Shown: positions 1 to 9,637 of the stretch, one piece after another
Layout: every line of letters begins with the position of its first letter
Position numbering within the stretch: the first letter of the stretch is position 1
Assembly (NCBI RefSeq): GCF_030994125.1
Contig: NZ_CP099917.1
Location: forward strand, 1,364,001-1,428,000
Direction of reading: 5' to 3'
Source of the DNA: Pseudoalteromonas xiamenensis
Lineage (GTDB): Bacteria; Pseudomonadota; Gammaproteobacteria; Enterobacterales; Alteromonadaceae
DNA length: 64,000 nt
The notes under the pieces: generated by a model
What the model saw: the letters and a program-made list of their open reading frames with translations, nothing else
Database searches by the model: none
Told to the model about the DNA's origin: nothing
Translations under genes and position numbers: made by a program

Positions 1-10
1 AGGATAAGTC

Positions 11-1240
11 ATGAGTAAGGTATCGTTAGCAAAAGACAAAATTAAAATCCTTCTACTTGAAGGGGTACACCAAAGTGCGGTTGAAACACTCAAACGCAAT
101 GGGTACAGCAACATTGATTATGTAAAAACGTCCCTACCTGAAGATGAACTTATCGAACGCATTAAAGACGCGCATTTTGTTGGCATTCGTTCTCGTACAC
201 ACCTCAATGAACGTGTATTGGAAGCAGCGGAAAAGTTAGTAGCGGTCGGTTGTTTCTGCATTGGTACTAACCAAGTCGACTTAAACGCAGCACGGGTTCG
301 TGGTGTTGCCGTTTTTAATGCACCTTTCTCAAATACCCGTTCAGTTGCTGAGTTAGTGTTGGGCGAAATTCTACTACTGCTCCGCCGTATTCCTGAGCGA
401 AATGCCATGGCGCACCGTGGAATTTGGCAAAAGACGGCCAATGGCTCATACGAAGCACGAGGAAAAACACTCGGGATCATAGGCTACGGTCACATTGGCA
501 CGCAACTTGGTATCATGGCAGAAAACATCGGTATGAAAGTCGAGTTTTATGACATTGAAGACAAGTTAACGCTAGGTAATGCGACACAAATTCAAAACAT
601 GACGCAGCTTTTACAACGAGCTGATGTCGTAAGCCTACACGTACCAGAAACACCACAAACTAAGAATTTGATTGGTATGGCTGAACTCGAAGTGATGAAA
701 CACGGCGCAATTCTAATTAACGCCTCTCGCGGAACTGTCGTCGATATTGATGCACTTGCTGAAGCGTTGCGTGATAAACGCATTTCAGGTGCAGCAATTG
801 ACGTTTTCCCAGTCGAGCCAAAAGGTAATGACGAAGAGTTTGTTTCTCCTCTACGCGAATTTGATAATGTAATTCTGACGCCACACATCGGTGGTTCAAC
901 TCAAGAAGCACAAGAAAACATTGGTATTGAAGTTGCGGGTAAACTTGCTAAATACTCGGACAATGGTTCGTCATTAAGTGCAGTAAACTTCCCTGAAGTA
1001 TCACTTCCTGAGCTTTCTGGCCGTAGCCGTTTATTGCATATCCACCAAAACCGCCCAGGTGTATTAACGCAAATTAACCAAGCGTTTGCACAGCATGGTA
1101 TCAACATCGCTGCGCAGTACCTACAAACGGATGCCTCTATTGGTTATGTTGTTATCGATGTCGACAGTGACCATTCTGAAGTCGCACTTAAAGAACTCAG
1201 TGCTGTCGAAGGCACAATCCGCGCGCGTATTTTGCACTAA
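11..1240 (+). CDS. serA: D-3-phosphoglycerate dehydrogenase
   Basis: Catalyses the NAD-dependent oxidation of 3-phosphoglycerate to 3-phosphohydroxypyruvate, the first step of serine synthesis in the cytoplasm. The 409 residues match the usual length of the E. coli-type enzyme. The nucleotide-binding motif GYGHIG is at residues 158-163, and the catalytic Arg240, Glu269 and His292 sit in NASRGTVVD, FPVEP and TPHIGGST. A C-terminal ACT domain (about 340-409, with HQNRPG and GINIAAQYLQ) is the part through which serine inhibits this family. An AGGATAAG ribosome site precedes the ATG. A strong terminator follows. serB, the last enzyme of the pathway, lies 4 kb away on the other strand. Confidence 0.97.
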   Translation: MSKVSLAKDKIKILLLEGVHQSAVETLKRNGYSNIDYVKTSLPEDELIERIKDAHFVGIRSRTHLNERVLEAAEKLVAVGCFCIGTNQVDLNAARVRGVAVFNAPFSNTRSVAELVLGEILLLLRRIPERNAMAHRGIWQKTANGSYEARGKTLGIIGYGHIGTQLGIMAENIGMKVEFYDIEDKLTLGNATQIQNMTQLLQRADVVSLHVPETPQTKNLIGMAELEVMKHGAILINASRGTVVDIDALAEALRDKRISGAAIDVFPVEPKGNDEEFVSPLREFDNVILTPHIGGSTQEAQENIGIEVAGKLAKYSDNGSSLSAVNFPEVSLPELSGRSRLLHIHQNRPGVLTQINQAFAQHGINIAAQYLQTDASIGYVVIDVDSDHSEVALKELSAVEGTIRARILH

Positions 1241-1266
1241 ATTTGTGGTTCATCATAAATTAACAT

Positions 1267-1296
1267 AAAAAAGCGAGACTTAGGTCTCGCTTTTTT
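1267..1296. terminator. Bidirectional terminator between serA and radA
   Basis: A perfect 13-bp stem, AAAAAAGCGAGAC paired with GTCTCGCTTTTTT around a TTAG loop, lies 26 bases after the serA stop. The A and T runs on either side allow it to act in both directions, serving serA on + and radA on -. Confidence 0.9.
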
Positions 1297-1382
1297 ATGG
1301 CTGTTCACATTCGTTTTATTCGCCCTCAATGGAACGCCTTTAAACGAGATGACGAGTGTTATACGTCATAGATAAACCGAAT

Positions 1383-2753
1383 CTAGAACAGCGCTTCAAG
1401 TGCTCTTGACAGGTGATCCACCGCCACAATCTCCATGCCTTCTATTGGTTCTTTTGGTTTATTCGCGGAAGGGACGATTGCTTTTGTAAAACCGTGTTTA
1501 GCAGCCTCTCTTAATCGCTCCTGTCCACTTGGAACCGGACGTATTTCACCACCGAGACCCACCTCACCAAAGACGACTAGTTGTCTATCGAGAGAGGTGT
1601 TTTTGAAACTCGACACGAGAGCTGCAATTAAGGCTAAATCCGCAGACGTTTCGGTGACTTTGACACCACCAACAACGTTTACAAACACATCTTGATCGGA
1701 CACTTGCAAGCCACCATGTCGGTGGAGTACAGCCAACAACATCGCGAGACGATTTTGCTCAAGGCCGACTGTCACCCTTCTTGGGTTGCTCAGCTGAGAG
1801 TAATCCACTAACGCTTGTACTTCGACGAGAAGTGGTCGAGTCCCTTCCCATATAACCATGACAAGCGATCCCGGAGTCTGCTGTTCTCCCCGGTTTAAGA
1901 AAATTGCAGAGGGGTTGTTCACCTCACGTAGGCCATTGCCCGTCATCGCGAAAACCCCTAACTCATTCACTGCACCGAAACGGTTTTTATTGCCACGAAG
2001 CGTCCTAAAACGACTGTCGCTACTCCCTTCGAGCAAAATTGAGCAATCGATACAGTGTTCAAGCACTTTAGGACCCGCTAAGGTACCGTCTTTTGTCACA
2101 TGGCCCACCATAATAATGGCAACCTGATTTTGCTTTGCAAAACGGGTCAAATAGGCTGCACTTTCACGCACTTGAGAAACACTGCCAGGTGCAGACTGGA
2201 TATCCGTCATGTGCATGACTTGTATTGAATCGATAACCATAATGCTCGGCTTTTCACGAAGCGCTAATTGGCAAATCGTTTCGACGTTAGTTTCAGCTAA
2301 AGTTTTTAGTTTATTGGTTGGTAGCCCTAATCGCTTCGCGCGCATGGCGACCTGCTGCAATGATTCTTCACCCGTTACATAAAGGGTATTCATGTTCTCA
2401 GCGAGCATACACATTGTTTGCAGTAACAGCGTACTTTTACCCGCTCCAGGCTCACCACCTATCAATATCGCACTACCAGGCACGACACCACCACCCAAGA
2501 CTCGATCAAACTCAGCAAAGGATGTGGAAAAACGTGGGAGGCTGTCTAAATTGACTTCATCGAGCGTTTGCACCTTCGCCTCTACCATGCCAGCGTAACC
2601 TGCCATGTTCGATCCCGATGCGACTGTTTTTATTGAAGGAACACGGTATTCCGTAACTGTATTCCAAGCTTTACATTCTGAACATTGTCCTTGCCAACGA
2701 GCAAATTCCGCTCCACAATCACTACAGACAAATGCGGTTTTCTTTTTTACCAT
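1383..2753 (-). CDS. radA: DNA repair ATPase RadA (Sms)
   Basis: RadA is a RecA-like ATPase that drives branch migration of recombination intermediates during DNA repair. The 456-residue protein has an N-terminal zinc finger (Cys10, Cys13, Cys24, Cys27), a Walker A motif GGEPGAGKST at 99-108, the RadA-specific KNRFG motif at 256-260, and a C-terminal Lon-protease-like domain. Length and order match the family. In E. coli radA follows serB in one operon; here the two are on the same strand but separated by the PilZ gene on the opposite strand. It is divergent from that gene across about 150 bp. Confidence 0.97.
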   Translation of the reverse strand: MVKKKTAFVCSDCGAEFARWQGQCSECKAWNTVTEYRVPSIKTVASGSNMAGYAGMVEAKVQTLDEVNLDSLPRFSTSFAEFDRVLGGGVVPGSAILIGGEPGAGKSTLLLQTMCMLAENMNTLYVTGEESLQQVAMRAKRLGLPTNKLKTLAETNVETICQLALREKPSIMVIDSIQVMHMTDIQSAPGSVSQVRESAAYLTRFAKQNQVAIIMVGHVTKDGTLAGPKVLEHCIDCSILLEGSSDSRFRTLRGNKNRFGAVNELGVFAMTGNGLREVNNPSAIFLNRGEQQTPGSLVMVIWEGTRPLLVEVQALVDYSQLSNPRRVTVGLEQNRLAMLLAVLHRHGGLQVSDQDVFVNVVGGVKVTETSADLALIAALVSSFKNTSLDRQLVVFGEVGLGGEIRPVPSGQERLREAAKHGFTKAIVPSANKPKEPIEGMEIVAVDHLSRALEALF

Positions 2754-2903
2754 AGACTTACATAAGGCATGTTAATTGCTTAATAAAATCCTACTTAAAG
2801 TAGGTGCTTGAATTTGCCAATCTTTTGGCAGATGAAGAAATAATAATAACGAATCGTGCGTGAAGGAGTATAGCAACTTTTTACGCAACGGGTGACAAAT
2901 ACA

Positions 2904-5396
2904 ATGGCTGAAGATAAATTATTGAAATATCAAGATTTGATCAACGAGTTGAAACTTCAGCTCGGCGATCCTAATTTTGATAAAATCTTTCGCCAAATGA
3001 CATCCCACCTGTCAAAGCCAGACCAGTTTCTTGTCAAAATGGAGATGAACCGCCTTTCACAGCCGGTTGCTCGATTTATCGATTTACGGGGACAAGTTTC
3101 AGGTGAAGTAAAGCCCTACGAATATGAGGGCAAGCAACATTTTATGGACGATGTTGCAGTTTCAGTGTTTGAAGAGGAAATCGCTAGACACGGCAAATAC
3201 ACGCTCGCCGTTTACGAAGCGGTCATGAACACCGAAAATAATTTCAAAGTCATGCAAAAAGCCGCGCAAGAGCGAGAAGCTTCTGGTGAAGTTCTGCCTG
3301 AAGAAAACCCAAATAACGTTAAGCTTATCCGCTTTGCCTCGTATGAAAGTCGTGTAGAAGAGCGGATGAATTATTCGATTAAAATCTCGGTTAGTTTGCC
3401 AAAAGGTCGAGAAGTTAGCGCATCCACATCCGATATTTCATTGAGCGGCGCAAAAATCAAGCTATCACCAAAGCATGCCGTGCAACCTGGTGATATGCTC
3501 ACAATCCGATTGGTAGGTCTAGAGCAAGAATTTGAGCTTGGTCTAAAAAGCGGTATCCAATATGAAGTGGTCGCCGTTGAGCCTGTCACACGAGAATACA
3601 ATCATATTCGTTTGAAACGCACGTTTGTCGAAAACAATAAAAGTTTTGATGACTTTTTAAATAGCTTTATTCATGGCAATAAACGTCGATATAAGATCAA
3701 CCTCGATAACACGATGGATGCCATTATTTGCAAAAGTTACGAACAATATTACATCCCTAGGGTAATGTCATTGTTCGTTTTTTTGAGCAAAAAGGAGTCA
3801 ATACTCTATCCATCGATGGCATTGCACAATGAAAATAGCCTATTCATTCAACGCTATTTCCAAGACGAACGACAAACGTCGTGTTTGTACAATATTTTCA
3901 ATCAAAAGCGCCTGAAAACGCTGTTAGATCAACATACTTCAGTTAAAGAATTACTACTCTATACTTTCACGCATACCGTAGGCGGAAAAATTTATTTTTA
4001 CTCCGCTACTTCTCAGGAGCTTAACCAAAACCCAGAACTGAAAGATCTGTTTTTTGCGTATGGAAGTAACAAAGAGAGTTGGATGGTGTTTAAGCTACAA
4101 CTGATGCCAAGTACACATGAAGATGCCTTTATTCCTCTTTCATTACCTGAATCACTCGGCAAAAGTTTAGAAAAACTCAACAAGCCCCCTACCCCAAGAG
4201 TTCAAGGGCTTATACAGAATGTTCAATATTTAGCGGTTTTGACTGAGGTCAGTATTCCCGCGGTTCGTGAACATTACAAGAAACTAAGTTATAAACCGGA
4301 ACTGTTACCCCAACTGAAACTGTTTGGGCACGGAAAGTCAGCCAATCCCCCACCTTTAGAAGCCGTTGCGCTCGAGTACGTGAACCTACGAGCTCACAAA
4401 CGTTATCTCTATAAAACCATGGTTGAAATCAATCAAGATGCTGACACTAAGGTTACAGGGTTTACACGTGACTTTTCAGTGATGGGCATGCAAATTGAAG
4501 TTGCCGCGCCGTTGGACGTAAAAAAAGGTCATTTGATTTACTTATCCTTACCGGAACTACAACGCATCACGACCAAGCATAACCTACATAATCTCTGCTA
4601 CGAGGTCATGGCGGTAAGTAAATCGAAAACCATTATTAATTTAAAAGTGAATCAGCCAACCGAGTCAAAAAGTCTGGCCGTACAGTTCTTTACTCAGTTA
4701 ATTGACATGAACAAAAGCAAGTTGCAAGCTTGTGAAGAAACACCGAAGATCCCGGGCTTATCGGGCGCTTTACGTAACATGGTTACTAAAAGCATTTGTC
4801 AATTCCCCATTTATTTCCATAAGCAAGCTGCTCACTATAAAATAGGTGCGGTGGGCCTTGGGCTTTATCGTACAGCATTACACCGTATCTTGGGCCAGTT
4901 TGATACAAACAATCCGACGCTTATTACCACTGAACAACTCTTTCCAGATGGTTTCACAGAAACCACTCTTAGTGACGCGATTCGGATGCAAACGAGACAA
5001 GATAAACCGCTTCAGTACATACTCTTTGTCCGCTTTGATCCAACAAAAATGAAGATTCAAGAAGCAATAAAGAGCCAATGTATTGCCGCCACGGATCCTC
5101 TCGACTCGCTCTATTTGTTTACCAAAAAAGCAGTGAAAAAGGAACTATTGTTCGTTTATCGTGTGTACATATCTAAAACCGGGAAACCCGATATTGACTA
5201 TCTTGCCAACGAATTAAAATACGTAAGTCATTACGCGCTGCATAAAGCGAAAGATTTAGAGGAAACACTCTGGTCTGTTACTGCGGTGGGTGATTTGGTG
5301 GATGTTTCGGACAAGGTTATCGATTACTTTGATATCGACATAAGAACGCTTGAAGCCATGCGTGCTCGTCGCCAAGCATGGCTTGATAAATTTTAA
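2904..5396 (+). CDS. Large cytoplasmic protein with two PilZ domains
   Basis: An 830-residue protein with no signal peptide or membrane segment. Two PilZ-type modules are visible. The first (about 150-245) has an arginine-rich entry (ERMNYS) and a DISLSG motif near residue 177. The second (about 495-590) has AHKRYLYK and RDFSVMG. PilZ domains of this form bind cyclic di-GMP, so an effector role in motility, adhesion or surface behaviour is inferred. The regions between and after the domains are not recognised. An in-frame GTG lies 12 bases upstream, but the ATG at 2904 has a GGGTGA site about 8 bases before it and was preferred. The stop overlaps the serB stop by 4 bp in convergent orientation. 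Confidence 0.8.
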   Translation: MAEDKLLKYQDLINELKLQLGDPNFDKIFRQMTSHLSKPDQFLVKMEMNRLSQPVARFIDLRGQVSGEVKPYEYEGKQHFMDDVAVSVFEEEIARHGKYTLAVYEAVMNTENNFKVMQKAAQEREASGEVLPEENPNNVKLIRFASYESRVEERMNYSIKISVSLPKGREVSASTSDISLSGAKIKLSPKHAVQPGDMLTIRLVGLEQEFELGLKSGIQYEVVAVEPVTREYNHIRLKRTFVENNKSFDDFLNSFIHGNKRRYKINLDNTMDAIICKSYEQYYIPRVMSLFVFLSKKESILYPSMALHNENSLFIQRYFQDERQTSCLYNIFNQKRLKTLLDQHTSVKELLLYTFTHTVGGKIYFYSATSQELNQNPELKDLFFAYGSNKESWMVFKLQLMPSTHEDAFIPLSLPESLGKSLEKLNKPPTPRVQGLIQNVQYLAVLTEVSIPAVREHYKKLSYKPELLPQLKLFGHGKSANPPPLEAVALEYVNLRAHKRYLYKTMVEINQDADTKVTGFTRDFSVMGMQIEVAAPLDVKKGHLIYLSLPELQRITTKHNLHNLCYEVMAVSKSKTIINLKVNQPTESKSLAVQFFTQLIDMNKSKLQACEETPKIPGLSGALRNMVTKSICQFPIYFHKQAAHYKIGAVGLGLYRTALHRILGQFDTNNPTLITTEQLFPDGFTETTLSDAIRMQTRQDKPLQYILFVRFDPTKMKIQEAIKSQCIAATDPLDSLYLFTKKAVKKELLFVYRVYISKTGKPDIDYLANELKYVSHYALHKAKDLEETLWSVTAVGDLVDVSDKVIDYFDIDIRTLEAMRARRQAWLDKF

Positions 5397-6331
5397 GGCG
5401 TACTTAGGAAGTAAACCAATTGCAATAGTGAACCATGGCAAATTGCCGCATCGGCTTCGTACACCACTTTTTCTTTACCATGAATTGCGACACCCAACTG
5501 AGCTTTGGCCATCATCATTAAATCGTTTGCTCCATCACCAATTGCTACTGTTTGAGTCGATGGAATATCATATCGCGCGGCCAGTTCACAAAGCGTTTCT
5601 TGCTTTGCTTTGGCATCAATAATGCGGCCAATTACGTTACCACTTAATGCAGTTCCATCAAATGCCAGTTCATTAGCAACGATCTCATCCAACTGCAGCG
5701 ACTTACGGAGTTGTTCAGCAAAAAGAGTAAAACCGCCTGATGCAATAGCCAACTTCCAGCCATTTGCTTTTAACACGCTGCAAAGCAGCTCAATACCCGG
5801 CATGAGCGGTAAATCAAACCGAATTGTATCGAGCAAGGACATTTCAATGCCCTTCAATTTCGCAACTCGTTGCACTAGACTATCACTGAACGCCAATTGT
5901 CCTGCCATCGCAGCTTGAGTAACGGCAGCCACTTCATCATAGACTCCAGCCAAACGTGCAATTTCATCAATACATTCTATTTGAATAGCGGTCGAATCCA
6001 TGTCCATCAACAATAAACCTGGGCTTTGCAACGAGGGGGCATTCTCGATGATGGCGGCTTCTAAACCATGCTCAGCAAAAATAGCCCTCACTCTAGCTTT
6101 AAATGCTTGAGTTAGAGCACTCGGTTGAATATTGAGTGAAAAACTTGCAGCCGTCTCAAGTAAATCATGTGGTTTAAACAAGGCAACATGCGTGGCGAAA
6201 ATGCTTTCGTCCATTAAACTCGTGACTAATTTGCCCAACAACGTGGCATCGATTGAGTGCCCAAACACCACCAGTCTTTGTTTGCTTTGTGGGGGGTAGA
6301 CACAGACTGAAGGCTTGGTAATTCTTTCCAT
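5393..6331 (-). CDS. serB: Phosphoserine phosphatase (N-terminus probably frameshifted)
   Basis: Hydrolyses phosphoserine to serine, the last step of serine synthesis. The catalytic HAD motif is intact (MDMDSTAIQIEC, nucleophile Asp110), as are GGFT and GDGANDL, and an N-terminal ACT-like region precedes it. The longest open frame starts at 6331 with almost no ribosome site. A better start, ATG at 6351 with AGGAG 8 bases upstream (6360-6364), is in another frame and reads MQAAHIEWKELPS, which resembles the start of E. coli SerB (MPNITWCDLP, from memory). Adding one C to the C6 run at 6291-6296 (minus strand) would join the two frames into a 319-residue protein, the normal length. See findings. 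Confidence 0.93.
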   Translation of the reverse strand: MERITKPSVCVYPPQSKQRLVVFGHSIDATLLGKLVTSLMDESIFATHVALFKPHDLLETAASFSLNIQPSALTQAFKARVRAIFAEHGLEAAIIENAPSLQSPGLLLMDMDSTAIQIECIDEIARLAGVYDEVAAVTQAAMAGQLAFSDSLVQRVAKLKGIEMSLLDTIRFDLPLMPGIELLCSVLKANGWKLAIASGGFTLFAEQLRKSLQLDEIVANELAFDGTALSGNVIGRIIDAKAKQETLCELAARYDIPSTQTVAIGDGANDLMMMAKAQLGVAIHGKEKVVYEADAAICHGSLLQLVYFLSTP

Positions 6332-6418
6332 TCAATGTGAGCTGCTTGCATTTCTTATTCTCCTGTAACTGCAACGCTGTTGTATCATGTCACTTGCCAA
6401 GTGTCAGCAAGGTTTTGC

Positions 6419-7213
6419 TCAACTTGAAATTTCCACACCTAAGACGTCATAAGTATTGCGTGCAAGCGCAGCAGCAATGTCCACTTTGGGTTCCATTCGT
6501 AACAAGCAAAAGGATTCAAACACCTGCACTAATTGCTCAGGCTCATTACGCTTTCCTTGATACCCATTAAGTGGCATTGACGGACCATCCGTTTCAAGAA
6601 CAAACGCATCAAGAGGTAGTTCTGCCACTACGTTTTTGGTTTTTTGCGCGCGCTCGTAGGTGATTGTGCCCCCAATTCCGAGTTTGAAACCAAGATCTCG
6701 GTAATAATGCGCTTGCTGAAGCGAGCCACTAAAGGCGTGAATAATCCCACCCTGTTTTGGCTTTATGTTCTTAAAAGATCGCGCTATTAGATGGTGGCTT
6801 TGTCGATGATGCACAATTAGAGGAAGCTTATGGTGATTGGCGATGTGGATCTGACCTTCAAAAAGCCTTGTCTGCCTATCTATATCCCCCACGCTCGAGT
6901 CGAGCCCACATTCTCCAACCGCAACAATGCGAGCATGATTCATTTCAATCAGCTGTTCCAACAATTGAAGATCGGAATCTTGATGCTGTGCTAAAAAATA
7001 AGGGTGCAGCCCTAGGGCAAAAAATACGTCACCAACAGGCACAGTTAACGCAAGCAACGCTTTACTTTGCTGGAGTGTCACACCCGGAATGACCCAACCT
7101 TTGACGCCCTGTACAAAAGCGCGCTGAACAAGCTCGTCTCTGTCCGGCGCGAATTCGTCGAAATCTAGATGACAATGACTGTCAATTAGGGATTCAGGCG
7201 CTCTACTTGCCAA
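6419..7213 (-). CDS. TatD-family metal-dependent hydrolase (YjjV-like)
   Basis: A 264-residue TIM-barrel hydrolase of the TatD family, whose members are metal-dependent nucleases or phosphodiesterases. Metal ligands are visible in DSHCHLDF (His13, His15), VGECGLD, the histidine-rich [14 protein letters not shown] and ETDGPSMP. The only usable start is TTG at 7213, because an in-frame stop lies just upstream; this overlaps the end of pdxH by 28 bases and suggests translational coupling. E. coli yjjV also lies in the prfC neighbourhood, which supports the YjjV assignment over TatD proper. Confidence 0.88.
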   Translation of the reverse strand: MASRAPESLIDSHCHLDFDEFAPDRDELVQRAFVQGVKGWVIPGVTLQQSKALLALTVPVGDVFFALGLHPYFLAQHQDSDLQLLEQLIEMNHARIVAVGECGLDSSVGDIDRQTRLFEGQIHIANHHKLPLIVHHRQSHHLIARSFKNIKPKQGGIIHAFSGSLQQAHYYRDLGFKLGIGGTITYERAQKTKNVVAELPLDAFVLETDGPSMPLNGYQGKRNEPEQLVQVFESFCLLRMEPKVDIAAALARNTYDVLGVEISS

Positions 7214-7824
7214 TTACCATCATCCTGTTTTGCATATATAAAGCGGTCATGTAACCGGTGTTCACCACCTTGCCAAAACTCGATTTTATGGGGTACTACA
7301 CAGTAACCACCCCAAAAATCCGGTAACGGTATGTCACCATTGGCAAACTTACTTTTCATCGCGTGAAAGGTTTCCATCAGCATTTTGCGTGACGAAACGG
7401 GTCTCGACTGCTGAGATGCCCATGCTGCAAGCTGGCTCTCTTTAGGGCGAGATAAAAAGTATTTCGCGACTGCAGAGGTTGGCAACGGTTTCGCCTCCCC
7501 GTACACGATCACTTGTCGCTCAATACCATGCCAAGGAAAGTGCAAACACACTTTACTGTTCTGCTGTATTTCCTGTGCTTTACGAGAGCCTGTATTTGTG
7601 AAAAAGACGAAACCTTGCTCATCCATGTGCTTGAGTAGCACGATACGCTGAGACGGCTGCCCATGCTCATCCACTGTCGCTACAACCATTGCAGTTGGAT
7701 CGGGAAAACCGGCATCGACCACTTGCTTGAGCCACGTATCGAATTGAGAAAATGGTGACTCATCCAACATATCACGACGCAGGCCACCTTTCGTGTATTC
7801 GCGGCGAATATCTTCTAACTTCAT
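7186..7824 (-). CDS. pdxH: Pyridoxine/pyridoxamine 5'-phosphate oxidase
   Basis: FMN-dependent oxidase that converts pyridoxine or pyridoxamine phosphate to pyridoxal phosphate, the cofactor needed by many amino acid enzymes. The 212-residue length fits the family (about 218 in E. coli). The C-terminal signature around [14 protein letters not shown] is intact, as are the phosphate-binding and FMN regions ([21 protein letters not shown]). The ATG at 7824 has AGGAG 5 bases upstream; a GTG two codons earlier lies inside that ribosome site and was rejected. The gene lies directly after the argS terminator and is coupled to the TatD-family gene. Confidence 0.96.
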   Translation of the reverse strand: MKLEDIRREYTKGGLRRDMLDESPFSQFDTWLKQVVDAGFPDPTAMVVATVDEHGQPSQRIVLLKHMDEQGFVFFTNTGSRKAQEIQQNSKVCLHFPWHGIERQVIVYGEAKPLPTSAVAKYFLSRPKESQLAAWASQQSRPVSSRKMLMETFHAMKSKFANGDIPLPDFWGGYCVVPHKIEFWQGGEHRLHDRFIYAKQDDGNWQVERLNP

Positions 7825-7842
7825 GTTCACTCCTTACAAAAA

Positions 7843-7861
7843 AGCCGCAGATTCTGCGGCT
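7843..7861 (-). terminator. Terminator of argS
   Basis: Read on the minus strand, an 8-bp stem AGCCGCAG/CTGCGGCT with a three-base loop is followed by six T. It lies 11 bases after the argS stop and separates argS from pdxH. Confidence 0.85.
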
Positions 7862-7871
7862 TCTAGCAAAC

Positions 7872-9614
7872 TTACATTTGCTCCATTACTTCGATACCGA
7901 GCAACTCAAGTCCCGTAGCCAGGGTCTTGGCAACTAGGTTACACAGTAACAGGCGACTTTCTCTGACGTTTTGTGCCACATCCTCTTTTAGAATTGGGCA
8001 TGCTTCATAGAAACTCATGTACAAACTCGCCAATTCATAGAGGTATCCACACAATACGTGTGGCGTTGCTTCACTGATCATCAGATCAAGGACTTCTTCA
8101 AGTTGAAGCAATTTCAATGCTAATGCTTTTTCTTGTGGCTCATTGATTTCAATATTGCCCGCAAGATTTGCACTATCAACACCCGCTTTACGGAAAATAC
8201 TTCTGACGCGAGTATAAGCATATTGTAAGTAAGGTGCCGTCGCCCCTTCAAAGCTCAGCATCGTATCCCAGTTAAAGATATAGTCGCTTGTACGGTGTTT
8301 TGATAGATCCGCGTATTTAACTGCACCAATACCAACTTTACGTGCAATTTCAGCTCGCGCTTCTTCACTTAAATCCGACTCACGAGCCGCAAGTTTATCT
8401 GTTGCTCGGCTTATTGCTTCATCAAGTAAATCAGCCAGTTTAACCGTGCCACCAGTACGTGTTTTGAAAGGCTTGCCATCGTCGCCCATCATCGTACCAA
8501 ATGGACAAAATTCGTAACTTGTTGCGTCGCGAAGGAAACCCGCTTTTCGCGCAGTCAGTTCAACTTGGCTGAAGTGAAGGCTTTGGCGAGCATCAACAAA
8601 GATAAGAATGCGATCTGCGTTCAATTGGTTTGAACGGTAGTCACAAGCAGCAAGATCCGTCGTTGCATAAAGGAAACCGCCACCTGATTTTTGCACGATA
8701 AACGCAGAAGGCTCACCATCTTTATTCGCCAGTTCCTCTAAGAACACCACTTGTGCGCCTTGGTCTTCAACCGCAAGACCTTTCGCTTTTAGCGTTTCAA
8801 TAACACCAACTAAAGCATCGTTGTATGCACTTTCGGCCATGATGTCTTCGCGCTTTAACGTCACGTTTAACTTGGCGTACACTTCTTCAGAATGCTTTAC
8901 TGATGTATCAATGAACAACTGCCACAACTTTGCACAATGCGCATCTCCACCTTGTAGCTTCACTACATAGTCACGCGCTTTATCTGCAAAACCTTCTTCG
9001 TCGTCAAAACGCTTTTTCGCGTCACGGTAGAATGTTTCCAAATCCGCAAGCGCAACTTTTTCCAAATCGATACCTTGGTTAAGCAAGTCTTCAAGATGCG
9101 CGATAAGCATACCGAATTGCGTACCCCAGTCACCCATGTGGTTTTGACGAACAACCGTGTCGCCACGGAATTCTAATGCACGTACAACGGCATCACCGAT
9201 GATAGTTGAACGCAGATGCCCTACGTGCATTTCTTTGGCTAGATTTGGCGATGAAAAATCAACCACTACTTTCTGCGCATTACCATGTTCAGAAACGCCT
9301 AACTTAGCATCTTTCTCTGCATTCATTAGGCTTGATGCCAAGAATTCTGGTTTTAGATGAATGTTAATAAAACCCGGACCCGCAATTTCAACCGTTGCAG
9401 CGATATCAGCTACATCTAGGTTATCAATAATCTTTTGCGCAAGTTCACGAGGATTCATCTTGAGTGCTTTTGCCGCGCCCATCGCGCCATTAATTTGGTA
9501 ATCACCAAACTGCGCACGAGTACTTTGTGTAACGGCTGGGTTTGAACCTTCAGGCACGCCCGCCGCATTCATTGCTGCAATCGCTTTTTCTACTAATATT
9601 TGCTTAATGTTCAT
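7872..9614 (-). CDS. argS: Arginyl-tRNA synthetase
   Basis: Class I synthetase that charges tRNA-Arg with arginine. The 580 residues match the bacterial enzyme. The HIGH-type motif is HVGH at 130-133 within [13 protein letters not shown]; the second signature is the non-canonical KTRTGG region typical of ArgRS. An N-terminal tRNA-binding domain and the C-terminal DALR anticodon-binding domain ([12 protein letters not shown] onward) are present. AAGGA precedes the ATG. The gene starts 23 bases after prfC on the same strand, so the two are probably co-transcribed. Confidence 0.97.
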   Translation of the reverse strand: MNIKQILVEKAIAAMNAAGVPEGSNPAVTQSTRAQFGDYQINGAMGAAKALKMNPRELAQKIIDNLDVADIAATVEIAGPGFINIHLKPEFLASSLMNAEKDAKLGVSEHGNAQKVVVDFSSPNLAKEMHVGHLRSTIIGDAVVRALEFRGDTVVRQNHMGDWGTQFGMLIAHLEDLLNQGIDLEKVALADLETFYRDAKKRFDDEEGFADKARDYVVKLQGGDAHCAKLWQLFIDTSVKHSEEVYAKLNVTLKREDIMAESAYNDALVGVIETLKAKGLAVEDQGAQVVFLEELANKDGEPSAFIVQKSGGGFLYATTDLAACDYRSNQLNADRILIFVDARQSLHFSQVELTARKAGFLRDATSYEFCPFGTMMGDDGKPFKTRTGGTVKLADLLDEAISRATDKLAARESDLSEEARAEIARKVGIGAVKYADLSKHRTSDYIFNWDTMLSFEGATAPYLQYAYTRVRSIFRKAGVDSANLAGNIEINEPQEKALALKLLQLEEVLDLMISEATPHVLCGYLYELASLYMSFYEACPILKEDVAQNVRESRLLLCNLVAKTLATGLELLGIEVMEQM

Positions 9615-9637
9615 GTCTAAATCCTTATCCGCAGCGA

